Below, piece after piece: positions 46,831-59,579 of a DNA stretch of 64,000 nucleotides (positions are counted from its first letter, which is position 1; each line of letters begins with the position of its first letter). A program made the position numbers and the translations under genes. The stretch covers positions 47,166,224 through 47,230,223 of the forward strand of contig OX246740.1 in NCBI GenBank assembly GCA_945910005.1, given 5' to 3'. This DNA comes from Isoperla grammatica. Taxonomy: Eukaryota; Arthropoda; Insecta; Plecoptera; Perlodidae. Below the pieces are notes generated by a model. The model was not told where the DNA came from and searched no databases. It saw only the letters and a program-made list of their open reading frames with translations.

Positions 46831-47572
46831 CACCGGATACGGATACGCCGCTCCCGTGGCCACCGCCTATGCTGCCCCCCTCGCCCTCGCCTCTGAGGCC
46901 CGTCAAGTCGACCCCGTAGCCATCGCCGCTGGAGCTCCCCTGCCCACCGGAGACACCGTTGAGGTCGCCGCCGCTAAGGCCAAGCACTTCCAGGCCCATG
47001 CTGCCGCTAAGGGAATCTCCTACTCTGCCTACGCTCCCGCTGTCGCCTACTCCGGATACGTCGCTCCCTACGCCTCTGAGGCTCGTCTTGTGGACCCCGT
47101 AGCCATCGCCGCTGGAGCTCCCCTGCCCACCGGAGACACCGTTGAGGTCGCCGCCGCTAAGGCCAAGCATTTCCAGGCCCATGCCGCTGCCAAGGGAATC
47201 TCCTACTCTGCCTACGCTCCCGCTGTCGCCTACTCCGGATACGTCGCTCCCTTCGCCTCTGAGGCTCGTCTTGTAGACCCCGTTGCCATCGCCGCTGGAG
47301 CTCCCCTGCCCACCGGAGACACCGTCGAGGTCGCCGCCGCTAAGGCCGCCCACTTCCAGGCTCATGTTGCCGCCAAGAGCGGACACTTCATCACCAAGCG
47401 TAGCCCCGGCCTCCTGGCCACCGGATACGCCGCACCCCTGGCTTACTCCACCCCCCTCGCCTACTCTACCCCCATCAAGAGCTACGGCTACTCCGCCTAC
47501 GCTGCTCCCCTCGCCTACTCCGGATACACCGGCTACGGATATGGTGGATACCTTGGATCCTACTACGGTTAA
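45436..47572 (+). CDS. Cuticular protein 6, three modules; 2 exons
   Basis: Predicted structural cuticle protein of 311 residues. Exon 1 is 45436-45447 (MKCV) before GTGAGT; the acceptor TGTTCCAG ends at 46648 and exon 2 is 46649-47572. The ATG at 46580 is intronic. The N-terminal half is as in gene 5 up to about residue 65. Modules lie at about 86-126, 147-187 and 208-247. The first two are part of a 61-residue tandem repeat, each followed by ISYSAYAPAVAYSGYVAP. Both of these modules have AKAKHFQAH in place of AKAAHFQAH. KRSP is at 254-257 and the tail is GYGGYLGSYYG. The extra modules relative to genes 4 and 5 fit internal duplication. The gene appears intact. Confidence 0.92.
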
Positions 47573-47640
47573 GTCAACTCTACAACAATGACCAAGTCAG
47601 CCACTTCAACACCTCAAACACCTTAGGCTTGCAACATTAC

Positions 47641-47756
47641 TTGGAGTTCTTTTAAAAGAAAGTCCAACAAATGCCGCAATGAACGATGGCAAATTGTTAA
47701 CACTGGAAACCCCATCTTGCATTGACTTGCAGGCAGCTGGACTCTTGTCAGAGCTG
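47641..47756 (+). promoter_or_regulatory. Gene 6 3'UTR structured elements
   Basis: Hairpin 1 is at 47641-47667: outer TTGGA/TCCAA, inner TTCTT/AAGAA, loop TTAA. GTTAACACTGGAA at 47696-47708 matches the 5'UTR complement over 13 nt. Hairpin 2 is at 47734-47756: CAGCT/AGCTG with GAC/GTC. Confidence 0.75.
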
Positions 47757-47875
47757 ATTGCAAGTTGATGTCTTGTAATTGGTTAAGCAGACACAATTAC
47801 ACCGTATTGTTTTGTTTAACTTCAACTACATGCTGTAATTTGTATTCTGTACATTTTAGTACAAATCTTCGTTTT

Positions 47876-47881
47876 AATAAA
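47876..47881 (+). terminator. Gene 6 polyadenylation signal AATAAA
   Basis: Canonical AATAAA about 305 nt after the stop. Confidence 0.8.
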
Positions 47882-47889
47882 CTTTACTT

Positions 47890-50800
47890 TTAATGCAATG
47901 TTTGAATAATTAGTCTTATTCCTGGATTTGATGTCCTTATTGAAATCCTCTCCTTTCTTTTTACTAAAATTGCAAGAGTGTTCGAGCTGTGAAGTAAATA
48001 CTCGTTCCCATGTTCAAAATGATTCTGGCGAAATGTTGAGCTATTGAGCTATGAACTAACCTGAATCAAACGGAGGAATGACCCGGAATACAATGGGCCA
48101 GCAGAACACTTCTAAACAGCAGAAAGGGTCAGGAACTTCCCCCTTAATCTGAAGAACTGAATAGCATATTATATAAATGCAAGGAGTTTAATGAATGGAA
48201 AACTTTTGAAAAAATCCATGAATTACAAAACCTCATGTCATTATGATGGTATTTTAAAATTAATATTTTCTGAATTTATTTCATATATATTTTCACTGTA
48301 TAGGCTTTTATTAACCAGAACTTTTAATACAAATAAAATGATTTTTAGTAAATAAATTTTCATCGGTTTCTTTTTTCCCTACATATCTGTTAGAAAAATA
48401 TCAGCGAACAAAGGAGAAATCTACAAACCAAAATAAATATTATATTTTGAATAGAAATAAATGAACAGTTAGTCAACAAGTTCGTGCGAATGAAAGGTTG
48501 CATGACAGTTAAAGTCTATTTCTTTTATCGCTGTTGAAGGATTTGGTGGTTTTGTGTTATCCAACCTGTAGAATGTGGAATGTACAATCAAGTAAGAACA
48601 GCCTTCAGTTTTTCATAAGGTTGCACTCGAGCCACACGTTATCAAGAATTGTCACTAGTTTTTAATGACGTTTAATGTTTAAAATGATGAACACAAAAGT
48701 TCCTTCGTTGCTTTGTATAATATTCTATTCAAGAAATGAATAGACTGAGCTCAAATATATTATCCATATGTTCGTATTCGTGTAGAAGTTTAAATCTTTC
48801 ATTTTAATTATGTTTGAATATTTGTTATAACTGAAAATAAACTGGTATATTATCTTATGCTTGGAAAGAAGTTATGGTATGTAATTCTCTGTAAATTTTT
48901 GTGTACAGTACAGTTTTTTTAGTGTCACATTCATATATGAGTGGGATTTACGTTAAAATTATTCTAAGCTAACAGATTAATTTTATGTTTCCGTAGCAAC
49001 ATATAAGGTAGGTCTTATGTAACCATGGGCATAAGAACACGACTAATCCGAAAAGTCTTATAACAGTTATTTTTCGTTTAGAAAAAATAACCTTGTCAAG
49101 TTTACTTTACCTAAGCCATGAAAACCCGATGTCATCCATTTTGTAGGTCACACATCTGCAAAAGTCTGGAGAAAAATTATATTATGTAGAAATGGGTGGT
49201 GGGAATCGAACTCGTAGCCTTCCGCAATATCTCTCATGCATCCTCATTGATTTTTGTCTATTTTACATTTGTATCCTCTTCAGTGACTTTGGGTTGTTGA
49301 AAGGACTGTTTTTTTTTATTTTTCATTTTTTTTTTTTAAATATCGATCTTTGATTGGTAATCACTCACTCGTTGATGGTGTTCGAAGCCTACAGGGTTGG
49401 TTTAGTCACTTTAAATTAAAGTCCCCCACTGCAAATCAGTTTTGTTACTGAGTGGGTAGACTCTAAATGTGATTTTTTTTTTGTTATGGATCGCTTTTGT
49501 CTTATGGCTTAAAACCTCGAAAACCCCTTCTATTCTGATATAATAACCGAAAGCGGGAATCGAAACAGCGACCACCCACATTAGATTAGCGTGCATTACC
49601 GTTGATTTCTTATCAGCTCTTCAAGAAGCGATTGTGATACTTAACCAGAAATATCAATAATACATTTTAATTATTTCAGCATAACTACCGTGGAATGAGT
49701 GTGTTAATGTGTAGATCATTGTGCACAGGCGAAACGGAGTGCTACAGAATTAGCTAATCGGTTATAGAATATTAAGTAATATTGCACAATCGACAACATT
49801 GTGGAATGTTAAGTAAGTCAATCATTTGTTGCCAAGTTTCCAGTCTGTTTCACTTGTAACAGTGAAACCATCGAACCGGCCATGATAATGCGTAAACCAT
49901 GTAAGATGCATAACCGGAATACTTTTATTATACATGTTTTTATAATCGATAATGGTTATGAGTTTCTGTGCAATAATTATAATCAGATGTAAATGTTATA
50001 TCACGTATAATGTTTTATATTTATTAGTGCTCTTACACTTCTGTCTAGACTTTATCCTGTGACATTACCGGATATTATGAAAGGATAAAGTGAACAGTGT
50101 GTAAGAGAGAAGTTATTACTCATTATCGTACGTAGATGAGGTAAAAGTGATTTGGTATTCACACAAAATTAAAAAGCAAATGGACAACTGAAGAGCAAGC
50201 ATATGTGAGCAGATGTATTACATTAGCTTTAAGAGTTTTGTTTGTTAAGAATATATAAAACCCATCCAGGATATTTTTGATAGATTCTAGACTCGTAATT
50301 TTTTTAATCCAATGTATCTTAAAAAAATCCGAATTAATAATTATGAAAGAAATAAAACATTAAAATACAAATATTGTTTTGCTACATAATAATAATATTT
50401 TAGTTTAAGCAGCGCGTTCAGGATTTATAGAAATAAATCCTGAATGTCCAGAACGGATACACAATACATGGCATTTGATGAACGTAATACCGATAACAGG
50501 CAGAGAATGATACATACACATATGTGATTGATCTTGAATTATCCATTCGCTTTATACTATCTTTCCAAATACCGAATCACTTTCACCTCCGTATTGACTT
50601 ATATTAAAATAGAATAACCTCTCTTAAAATATCTGTCAATGAAATTGAATGTTTTGTGTGGTTTACGTCTTTCTTAAAAAATAATTCTTTCAAGAAAAGT
50701 CACTTTGCTTCACGTTCTTGAAAACAAATCACTTAGGAAAATCTATCGTAGTGGAATCAAGTAATACTTAAAGTTATTTATAAACATAAGATGAATGATA

Positions 50801-53200
50801 GATTATGATCGTTATCTGGGCGATTAACGCGTCAACATGAACTAATACAATGTATATATTAATGTCACTGATGACCTTGCGTTTATCTGCATAGAATAAT
50901 TATAATAACGATATGTGTGTTTTAAACTCGCCAACATATGTAAATCAAGGGTAGGGTAGAAACCTTCTCTATCAACACCTCCGGATTACTTCGTGAGCTC
51001 CGGGTTGTGTGAACTTAGCAATGACGAGATTCCAGGAATATTTCAAATGCAGAACTTACGCGGGGCGTGTTATTTATAGGTTGTTTGCAATTTGCCTGGA
51101 TTATGGGTTACCCGGTTCCCATCCGTCGGAAACGTCTTGATGATAAATAAGATTTCATTGCCCTTAGCTTATTGCTTTGCTCTTTGATATATCTGTCTGC
51201 GAATTTTTGTTAACTTGTGTTATAAATTCCGCCTCCCCTACCCCATTGCACGTACACCACATTTGACCTAATTTAAATATATCTACTTTACCCACATCTT
51301 ACCCCATCATATAATTGATATGTATATTTTATAATATGCGCAGTACCCACGTCTTATCCATCATACTCTTGATACATATTGTGTAGAATGTTTTATTTTT
51401 ATTTTATTGAAATTAAAGGCCAGTGTAGGACACAGTGCTCTCTTAAGTCTGATGGTTGTTGAATGATAATAAGGAAGGGAGGAGGTGAAGCCTGGTGCCG
51501 GTACGTAGCCTACTCCTGTCGAAACGTACCAAGGGGACCATCGGCTTTACGTCCCATCATTGTATAGTTTAATATCCACATCTTACCCATCATAATCTGG
51601 ACATATTCTTAGTATTCTCAGTACCCAGTACCCACATCTTACCCATCACATTCTTGGACTGGTTTTAAAGTATCCTGAACATCCAAGTCTTACTAATTAT
51701 ATTCTTGAACTAACTACACAACTAACTACACTTCATTCTACACAACTACAACTACACAACTACTACTACTACTACTACCCTACTACTACAATAACTTGAA
51801 AACTAACTACACAACGTTCTACTTTACAACACAGCGAGATGACCGTGGCAAAAAAATAAACATGTCCATTTTATTTCTCACCCGAATCGATTTACCAATT
51901 TTGCAATCCCTGTGGCGAATTTCTCTTGTTTAAACGCAATTGTTTTGTTTGTGTTTTGCAGCCACTGATCTATCTAATAGATTCGATTAACGTGTTGCAG
52001 TTAGTCACGGTTTTTGCCAGTGTTGTGTCAATAGTGTTGAATAAATTGAATTGTGTGAAGATAAAAAAAGAATCGTGTATTTATTTCGTTGCTTTGTGTA
52101 TCACGAACTAGGCGAACATTTTTTCTATGTCTTGATACTTGGACCTAAATTTAATATTATTATCTGCGATATTTAAGACCATTTTCTCGATATTTTTTAT
52201 GCCTCGGTATAACTTATTAAGTTATTAAATAAGGCTTGCACTATGTAAAGGAGACAATTCGCCAAAGTTATGATCGTGAAAATTGACTATGTTCTTTGTA
52301 AAAGAAGAATACCCACCAGTTTTTCACAAGGCCCTGGCACTCCATCTCCGCAGATGGTGAAAAATTGTTGAACATTGAATGCTGCCATTTGTGGTAAGTA
52401 TGAGGGTTTATTTTAAAATTTTCTATTAAGTAAACGAATTAATCTAAACATCGTGTTAGTTACTAATTTTAGATGTATTGCCAGTAATTGGTGAAGATTG
52501 TTGGTGTTAATTTCTACATTCTAAAATCTTTGTTTCTCACAATACTTTAACTATTTCTATAATATAGTATAAAATATAATATAGGATAGTATAAGACAAA
52601 TATAAAATAATATACGACTTTTTTTTGTACCGGGTACACTACAATTATTTTATTATATTGTATATAAATGCGTCCTAGTTGCAACATCCAAAACGATTTT
52701 CATTACATATTTCAAGGTAGCATTACCATTTAACACAATTTAATATACCTTGCACTGCCCAAATAGGGAGCCGTGTTAAATTTAACTACCTGGCACAAGT
52801 GTTTTGGCAACGGAAAGGACAAGTGGAAGGGGAAACATAATAGAGGCAGACTAAGGCTGTCGATTATCCGGGATTAGCATTGTAATAGACACGTCAAAAT
52901 CAAGAGAAGAAAGAATCGAAATCTGATCAAATCGAATCCATGGATCGATTACAAAAAAAACCGTTGCCCAAAAATAAACTAGTTATACCTTCGTGTGTAG
53001 GTCTTGCCTTATTATGGCGTGCACCACTTTCTTGGCAAACAATGCATTCTCATAACGGCAATGAAGTGAACAGACAGACAGGCAGGCAAGTTGATGACCT
53101 TGTCACGTGATCTCTGTACTACTGTCATAAGGTGAAGTAGCGTTATTAGGTGGACACGAAGTTGTCCGCACCCTAACCACAAGGGCAACTGGTATTCTCG
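47890..53200. other. Long AT-rich intergenic spacer between genes 6 and 7
   Basis: No gene was recognised. Two tRNA-like minus-strand B boxes occur, at about 49203-49212 and 49553-49565, probably SINE remnants; the second shares its context with 20017-20031. A degenerate tandem of TACCCACATCTTACCCATCA runs through about 51290-51700 and is interrupted by unrelated sequence at about 51396-51560. ACTACTACT and ACACAACTA runs lie near 51715-51790. Confidence 0.45.
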
Positions 53201-53223
53201 ATGACAGCCTGACAGAGTGAGGG

Positions 53224-53271
53224 TATAAAAGAGAATATGATTAGTTGGAAGTCACAGTTCTCTCCAGTGTC
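53224..53271 (+). promoter_or_regulatory. Gene 7 core promoter and 5'UTR element
   Basis: TATAAAA is at 53224-53230 and the initiator central A is at 53256 (+32). TCTCTCCAGTGTC at 53259-53271 is complementary over all 13 nt to 55090-55102. Neither the class A nor the class B upstream motif is clear. Confidence 0.8.
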
Positions 53272-53293
53272 CTAGTGAGAAAACCATCTGACA

Positions 53294-55003
53294 ATGAAGT
53301 GCTTGGTAAGTTATTCAGCTCTACATATGTGACAAATATTTTTTGTGGTTGCTATTCAGTGGCTTGTTGATGTATTATGCGGTGGCTCATGCGGTTGCAG
53401 TGCATGTTCTTTCTATAAGCGTATGCTACATAGGAACGTAGGTTAGAATTCCGCACATGGCATTGTTTTGATTCGTAGCTCATCTTCTTCTATTACCCCT
53501 CATCATCTAAAAAAATATACTTATTTTATTTAAGACCTAACGCAAGAAGAATCATCATCTTATTGCAGTTTAAAAGATTGGAAGTTCGCTTTTGGTTTTT
53601 ATTAACTAAATATGTTTTGTGTACTATAATATATATATATTTTCATCAAGTTTGTTTATGTGCCTATAGTTTGTTTCGTATATGGATATTAATGATGATG
53701 AGTGGGTGACAGACGGATGCAACTTTAAGCTGTAATAGTTGCTAAGACTCGGCTCTATGCATGAAGTTGTGTGATCCACACACATGCTGAAGGTTCTCAA
53801 AAACTGCACTGAATATTTAAAAACGTTCTCGATTACAAGATCAATAAACAACATTTTATGCAAAATATTATCTGTCCAACAGTTATTTTTTCTAAATATG
53901 ATTTGATTTACTTAAAATTCATCTGTATTAATTTAATTCATCAAGTATAAAAACAAGACATTGTCGTACAAAAAAGCTTTCATCGTGCATCGATGCACGA
54001 ATATACAATTATCTCCGACAATAATCTGAATTAAATGTTGTTTCAGGTTGCATTCGGTTGCCTTTTGGCCGTGGCTTCGGCTGCATATGGCCCCATCGCC
54101 CTCACAGCGGAGGCGCGTCAATTCGACCCCGTAGCAATCGCCGCTGGAGCGCCCCTGCCCACCGGAGACACCTATGAGGTCGCCGCCGCTAAGGCTGCCC
54201 ATCTCCAGGCTCACGCCGCCGCTAAGGGATCGGGTTATGCCGCCCCCTTCGCCCAAGGATACTCCCACCCCGCCCCCATCAACCACGGGTACTCTCACCC
54301 CGCTCCCATCAACCATGGGTACGCCCACCCCGCACCCATCTCCCATGGAGCTCCCGCTCCCGTTCAGGACACTTACGAAGTCGCCGCTGCTAAGGCTGCC
54401 CACTTCCAAGCCGTCGCTGCCGCTAAGGCCTCGTCCGGGTACAATTCCGGATACAATGCCCCCATCAATCAAGGATATTCTCACCCCGCACCCATCTCCC
54501 ACGGAGCTCTCGCCCCTAATCAAGACACTTACGAGGTCGCCGCCGCTAAGGCTGCCCACTTCCAGGCTCACGCTGCCCTTAAGGGTTCTGCTTACAACGC
54601 CCCCAACAACTATGGATACGCCCAGCCCGCACCCATCTCCCACGGAGCTCCCGCCGCAAATCAGGACACCTACGAGGTCGCTGCCGCTAAGGCTGCCCAC
54701 TTCCAGGCTCACGCTGCCCTTAAGGGTTCTGCCTACAACGCCCCCAACAACTATGGATACGGTCACCCTGCGCCCATCAACCATGGAGCCCCCGCCCCCG
54801 TTCAAGACACCTACGAGGTCGCCGCCGCTAAGGCTGCCCATTTCCAGGCTCATGCTGCCGTTCAGGCTGGACACCACTTAGGCAAGCGTAGTCCTGGTTA
54901 CCTCGCCGCCCCCCTGGCTTATGCCGCCCCCGTTCACAGCTACGGTTACTCCACCTACGCTGCCCCCCTCGCCTATGGCTACCCCTACTACGCTCGCTAC
55001 TAA
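53294..55003 (+). CDS. Cuticular protein 7, five EVAAAKAAH motifs; 2 exons
   Basis: Predicted structural cuticle protein of 322 residues. Exon 1 is 53294-53305 (MKCL) before GTAAGT; the acceptor TTTCAG ends at 54046 and exon 2 is 54047-55003. The ATG at 54035 is intronic. The signal peptide is MKCLVAFGCLLAVASA. One complete module lies at 25-65 (AEARQFDP...GDTYEVAAAKAAH). Four core motifs QDTYEVAAAKAAHFQAxAA lie at about 111-131, 163-184, 210-231 and 257-278. They are separated by SHPAPINHG and NAPNNYGY spacers, in contrast to the AAPIAQ spacers of genes 1-6. KRSP is at 284-287. The C terminus ends AYGYPYYARY rather than LGAYYG. Use of Tyr (DTYE) in place of Val (DTVE) is shared with gene 8. 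The intron carries a tRNA-like SINE fragment near 53380-53460. Confidence 0.9.
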
Positions 55004-55035
55004 ACTATCTCACAACTAGGACACGTGGAGTTTGT

Positions 55036-55167
55036 TGGAGTTCTCTAAGGTTGGGAAAGTCCACGGAAAGTCACGAAGGGTATCGCGACGACACTGGAGA
55101 GATTCGTCTGATGTTTCAACGACAGTTTGCAAGGAGAGTTCTATGAATTGCCGGAGCTGCTGTCGTT
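55036..55167 (+). promoter_or_regulatory. Gene 7 3'UTR structured elements
   Basis: Hairpin 1 is at 55036-55063: outer TGGA/TCCA, inner TTCTC/GGGAA (one G-T wobble), 7-nt loop. GACACTGGAGAGA at 55090-55102 complements 53259-53271. A further stem AACGACAG/CTGTCGTT (55118-55125 with 55160-55167) takes the place of hairpin 2. Confidence 0.7.
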
Positions 55168-55333
55168 TTCTGTGATTTCATGAATTTGTACATTTTCAGT
55201 TTATCTTTTGGGTCTTGAAATTTGTAATTTTTGTACGAAGTCTGGAGGACCTGGGAGTAACATGTAAATTTGGTTTAAAAATCTGTTTGTCTATTTTGTA
55301 AATGTGTTTCTTCTATTTTATAATGCCCCTTTT

Positions 55334-55339
55334 GATAAA
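55334..55339 (+). terminator. Gene 7 possible polyadenylation signal GATAAA
   Basis: No AATAAA is found at the expected distance. GATAAA lies about 330 nt after the stop, so the call is weak. Confidence 0.35.
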
Positions 55340-55389
55340 AATGAATCGTTACGAACTGATATAATCGTTCTTTAATTTCAACTTACCGT

Positions 55390-58300
55390 TCCAAACCACA
55401 CTTCCAACCCAATCATCCAAACATATACGCACAATTTGAATACTTTCAGAATATAGATAAATTACAAACCATATTTTATTTATAAAGTGTACAATTTTGG
55501 AGGAATGTAAAACAAATTTTGAACAAGACTAAATTTTTACAAGAAAATCATAGACCAAAATCTGTACATCATAAATAACAATATTATTTAATGACGTTTC
55601 GCTTATAACACTCATTTTATCTCCCCATAGGCACGAAAAAAATCGCAAAGTCGTGAAGGGTAAAGTATTTCTATAAATCTTACTCACATCTATCTTTGTA
55701 AAATAAAAATAACAACACAGGGAGATAACTTATATGTTTGTACTTGTGTGTGCAACATTTATCTATGTGCATTCGAAATTCCTCGGAGGGTCGGTGTATA
55801 ATTAATTGCATATTTAACAGTGGTTCAGCCTCCAATAATCTACATATATTTCATAATGTACTGAATTATTATTTTGTTGGAGCATGTACCTCATATTAAT
55901 ACATGTATAAAATTACTCCGTATTTTGTTTATTTATTACAATTTACTACATTGTTTAAATTAGTTACATTAGTGCCGATAAGGCTTACCTCCACCCTTCA
56001 ATACATGCCGTATTGAGTAGGTCTTTAGCCAAAATGGAAATATTAATATTAATAATAATAATTCATATTATGAAAATAAAATTAATTTTATGGACATCAA
56101 AGAGTAGCCGAGAGGTTATAGTCATCTGTATGATGGAGATATCTAACAGGATAGAAGTGGTTCTATAGGCGACTCTTTGCAATATCATGACACCATAACG
56201 GGATATTGTCGTAAAACTTTTCTAGTTCCCGTTTTATTAATATTATTACTATTATTACACGGAAATTGTCCAACGAAATTACCTATAATGAGGATAAACG
56301 TTCGAAGGCCATCGATCGGACAACGCGACTTCCAAATAGGGTAAACGAAGTGCGAAGGTTTGATCATATAATAATCACTTTTGTCGTTTGTAATTATATC
56401 TCCTTATTTAGCCGTGTTCAGACAGGCGTAATTGAATATAATATGACACATTAACTCGGAGCGATATAACCTTGGATTTGCCGACAGTATTACAAAAGTT
56501 GTCACACGTTCATTTCAGGAAGTGAATTATAATATACATGATTTCATTTTTTTGATCGGGTATCATTCATATGACATGTAGTTGTCTAGATTCAAGGTTG
56601 ATTGATATTTCGTGTTCACAATGTAAGGATATGAATGTTGGCTGGTCTCTGCAACTAGGAATGTAAAAAGACACGGATTATATTCGTTATGCAATGCGAT
56701 CGTGTTTTTCCACACAAGATATGAGTTACTTTCAAGGTTTAGGCTACGTGATATAGAAACCGAAGTCTTGTTGGCATGTTTTGCTGCCACGTTCTTGATG
56801 CGTACATGGGCGGCGGTGGGTAGTTTAGTATAATAGTTAATACTAATGCATAAATACAGAAATAAATTTCCTCTCGCTCAATAAAAAAAACTTACAAAGT
56901 CTGATAAGGCTTATTTGTGAGTAATAAGTAAAGAAGAAAAAAATGAGTCGAGCGATAGAGATGAACATAAATGATAGAAATAATACGATAATAGATAATA
57001 TATTCTGTAACTATAGTAGAATCAATGTCATGGTTAATGGGTTAAAATAAAGACAATATAATTGCAGTAGTGAACCACTCTGAGTTCAATAGTGGATTCT
57101 TGCACTAAAACGGAAATTTGGACCGTGTAGTTCACGTTTACTTTGTGCATTAAATGTGTATGGAGTTATTTATTTATTTATATGTAATAATTTTAAATTT
57201 TTATATTTAGATGAAGTATTATTAAGGGCTCATAAAATTGTTTAAAATAATTATTACGATTTAATAATTTAAACCTATGGTGGTTTAAGTCACCTATTTG
57301 CATAAACACGATCTGCTGTTCGTAATGATTGAATCGATGACATCATGTTGGTTTGACCTTGAGAAAGAGTTGCTCGTCATTTGTCTCCGTCTGTCACGGA
57401 GGGCGGACGACATTTGATCGACTCACCAATGTTTTCGATTAGTTATGTGTATGATTGCGAGATCGATGTATTAGATAGGGTTAACGAAACCTCCGCACGG
57501 ATTTCACCCAACTGACCTTGACTCGACTTAACAATCTCCTCTCAATGACTGTCAAGTATCTGTGATGGGTGTAGCCTACAACAACGTTGTTCCATTGCTT
57601 GCTTGCTGCTCTGGTTGTTGTACTCATTCAAGTTACACTTTCTCCGAGTTTTTTGTTTGTTTGTATCGGCGTGCACTAGTCAAATGACTGATTGAATTCA
57701 ACGAAATGTTTTTTGGCCGATATTATTCTATTAGACTATTATGTTCGGATATCGACAATATTCAATTTCAATGACCGTATGCGAAACAGGTAAAAAGTAC
57801 AACAGATAGAGATATTTCGTTGTGTTAAGAAAAACAATCACTAGTTTATGCCACGGATTTTAACAAATCTTTTCTTGTAAACTTTTTGTAATACAAGGAG
57901 CTGTCATTTAGTCCACGCAATCAATCTCGCTGATTGACTTGTGACTTTCTGTGATATAAGTTTATGTAATACTCAATAGTTAAATAATGTTAATCATAGA
58001 ATAAGAAAATTATATTCGTTGTATCTTATTTACGACATGCACATATATTCATCTTGTAATGTATTCCATTTGTACGCAATGAAATAAATAAATAAATAAA
58101 TAAATCTGTTACTTACATTGAGCAGGGCTTGAGTTACATAGAGTGGGCAAGTATGACGGGGGTCCTTTGTTACAATCCGAAGATATAAACACAGAGTTTT
58201 AGAATTTATGCCCCTGTTTTATTAATTCCCTTTGCTTATTAACAATGAACTAGTTAGTCATTTCATTGCTGTAACTTTCTTTGTTTGGATGCATTCCTTC

Positions 58301-59570
58301 CGATAACATTGTTTTTCTTAGTAAGTGTCAAATAAAATATGTACGTGTATTTAAAAACCACCTCTCTAAATATTTAGGTAGGACTTTGTTTTATAAATAA
58401 TTTATCTTTTACATACAGTTTTTTTTTGTGTGGGGGGGGGGGAGGGGGGGGGAATATACGTCGTCGTTCTTATGAGTTACGCATTTTAGTTTGGTGTCAC
58501 AAAATTCTGCAAGTCACGGCCAACATCCCAAACCCATCCAACTGGCAGAGCGTCTCAATGCCATCGCTTGAGATTCTGGTTCAGGAAGTTATGCGACGTA
58601 TATTTCCGCAACAGCAATCGATCCCGATCAAAAGTGTTTTCAAGGATTCTCTCATACATTTGGAAACTACGGTATTATATCGCTATTGTAGTTGTATAGC
58701 CCGGCGAAATTAGTAAACACCACAAACAACGCAATGCACCCCATTGCGTTCGTTTTAGAAAATGTGTCATAATTCTAACAATATACCTGATTGTATAAGG
58801 TCAAGCCTCACCACAAATATCGAAATATAATTGTTCTTGTTATAAAGGTCGCCTTTCATACCGCGAGTTTGTGTGCAAATTTAAGAAATCAGTGCAAAAT
58901 TCACGTTTTTGATACTTTTTTTGTACTTGTTTATGTTTTGTTATTTGTTAGTAAGAACGCATTAGCTATAACAAGGCACGTGGTGTACGGACAATATTTG
59001 GACATTTTCCCTAATAAAGTTTGTAATTCCTATGAAACCTTGTTATTTCAATAGAAGCAATACGCTCTATACAATATTTTATTTAAAAAATGTGCAGACC
59101 TGTGTTATATTTTTTGGTATTTTTGTTTTTTCCATGGATCTGACTTTTATGTTTAAAAGTCATTCTGTTTGGTAAAAAGTTCATTACATTTAATTATTTT
59201 ATTTTATTAATTTATTTTATTAATCATTTCCATTTACTACATAAGTGAATGGGGGTTGGCAGAAAAGAGCACAGCTCACCAGAGTTCTAATATCAATTAT
59301 ATATTAACTGTACCCTTAGTTTGATTTAGTTAAGTTTCTCAAGCTAACACCAAATCATCAATAAATAAATTCTTCATTCTAATATGAACGCTTATGTTGC
59401 ATGGTTGTAACATTCACCTTGAGCTCATCGCCGTGAACTGTATTGACTCGTCTCTAACTGTATACAACAACATCTAGATGTCATTATCATGCAAATGAAC
59501 TGTGAAGCGATGAACTCTATAAGAAACAAGTTATTTACGGGTGAATGATTCTATCTAGACAGAGCAGAGA
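55390..59570. other. AT-rich intergenic spacer between genes 7 and 8
   Basis: No gene was recognised. A tRNA-like A-box phrase GTAGCCGAGAGGTTATAG lies near 56105. Two TCAAGGTCA (FTZ-F1-like) matches on the minus strand lie near 57353 and 57513. A (AAAT)n run is near 58080-58103 and a poly-G tract near 58431-58451. The open frames in this stretch lack any recognisable feature. Confidence 0.4.
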
Positions 59571-59579
59571 CAGTTAGAG

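Noticed and set aside
53933..54877. Long antisense open frames (up to ~314 codons) opposite cuticle gene exon 2, also at 10713-11573, 16921-17589, 25593-26090, 37199-37696, 46718-47386 and 62688-63254
   Set aside because: They mirror GC-rich, C-ending codons of the sense gene and encode monotonous Gly/Ser/Val strings; no signal, domain or promoter supports them.
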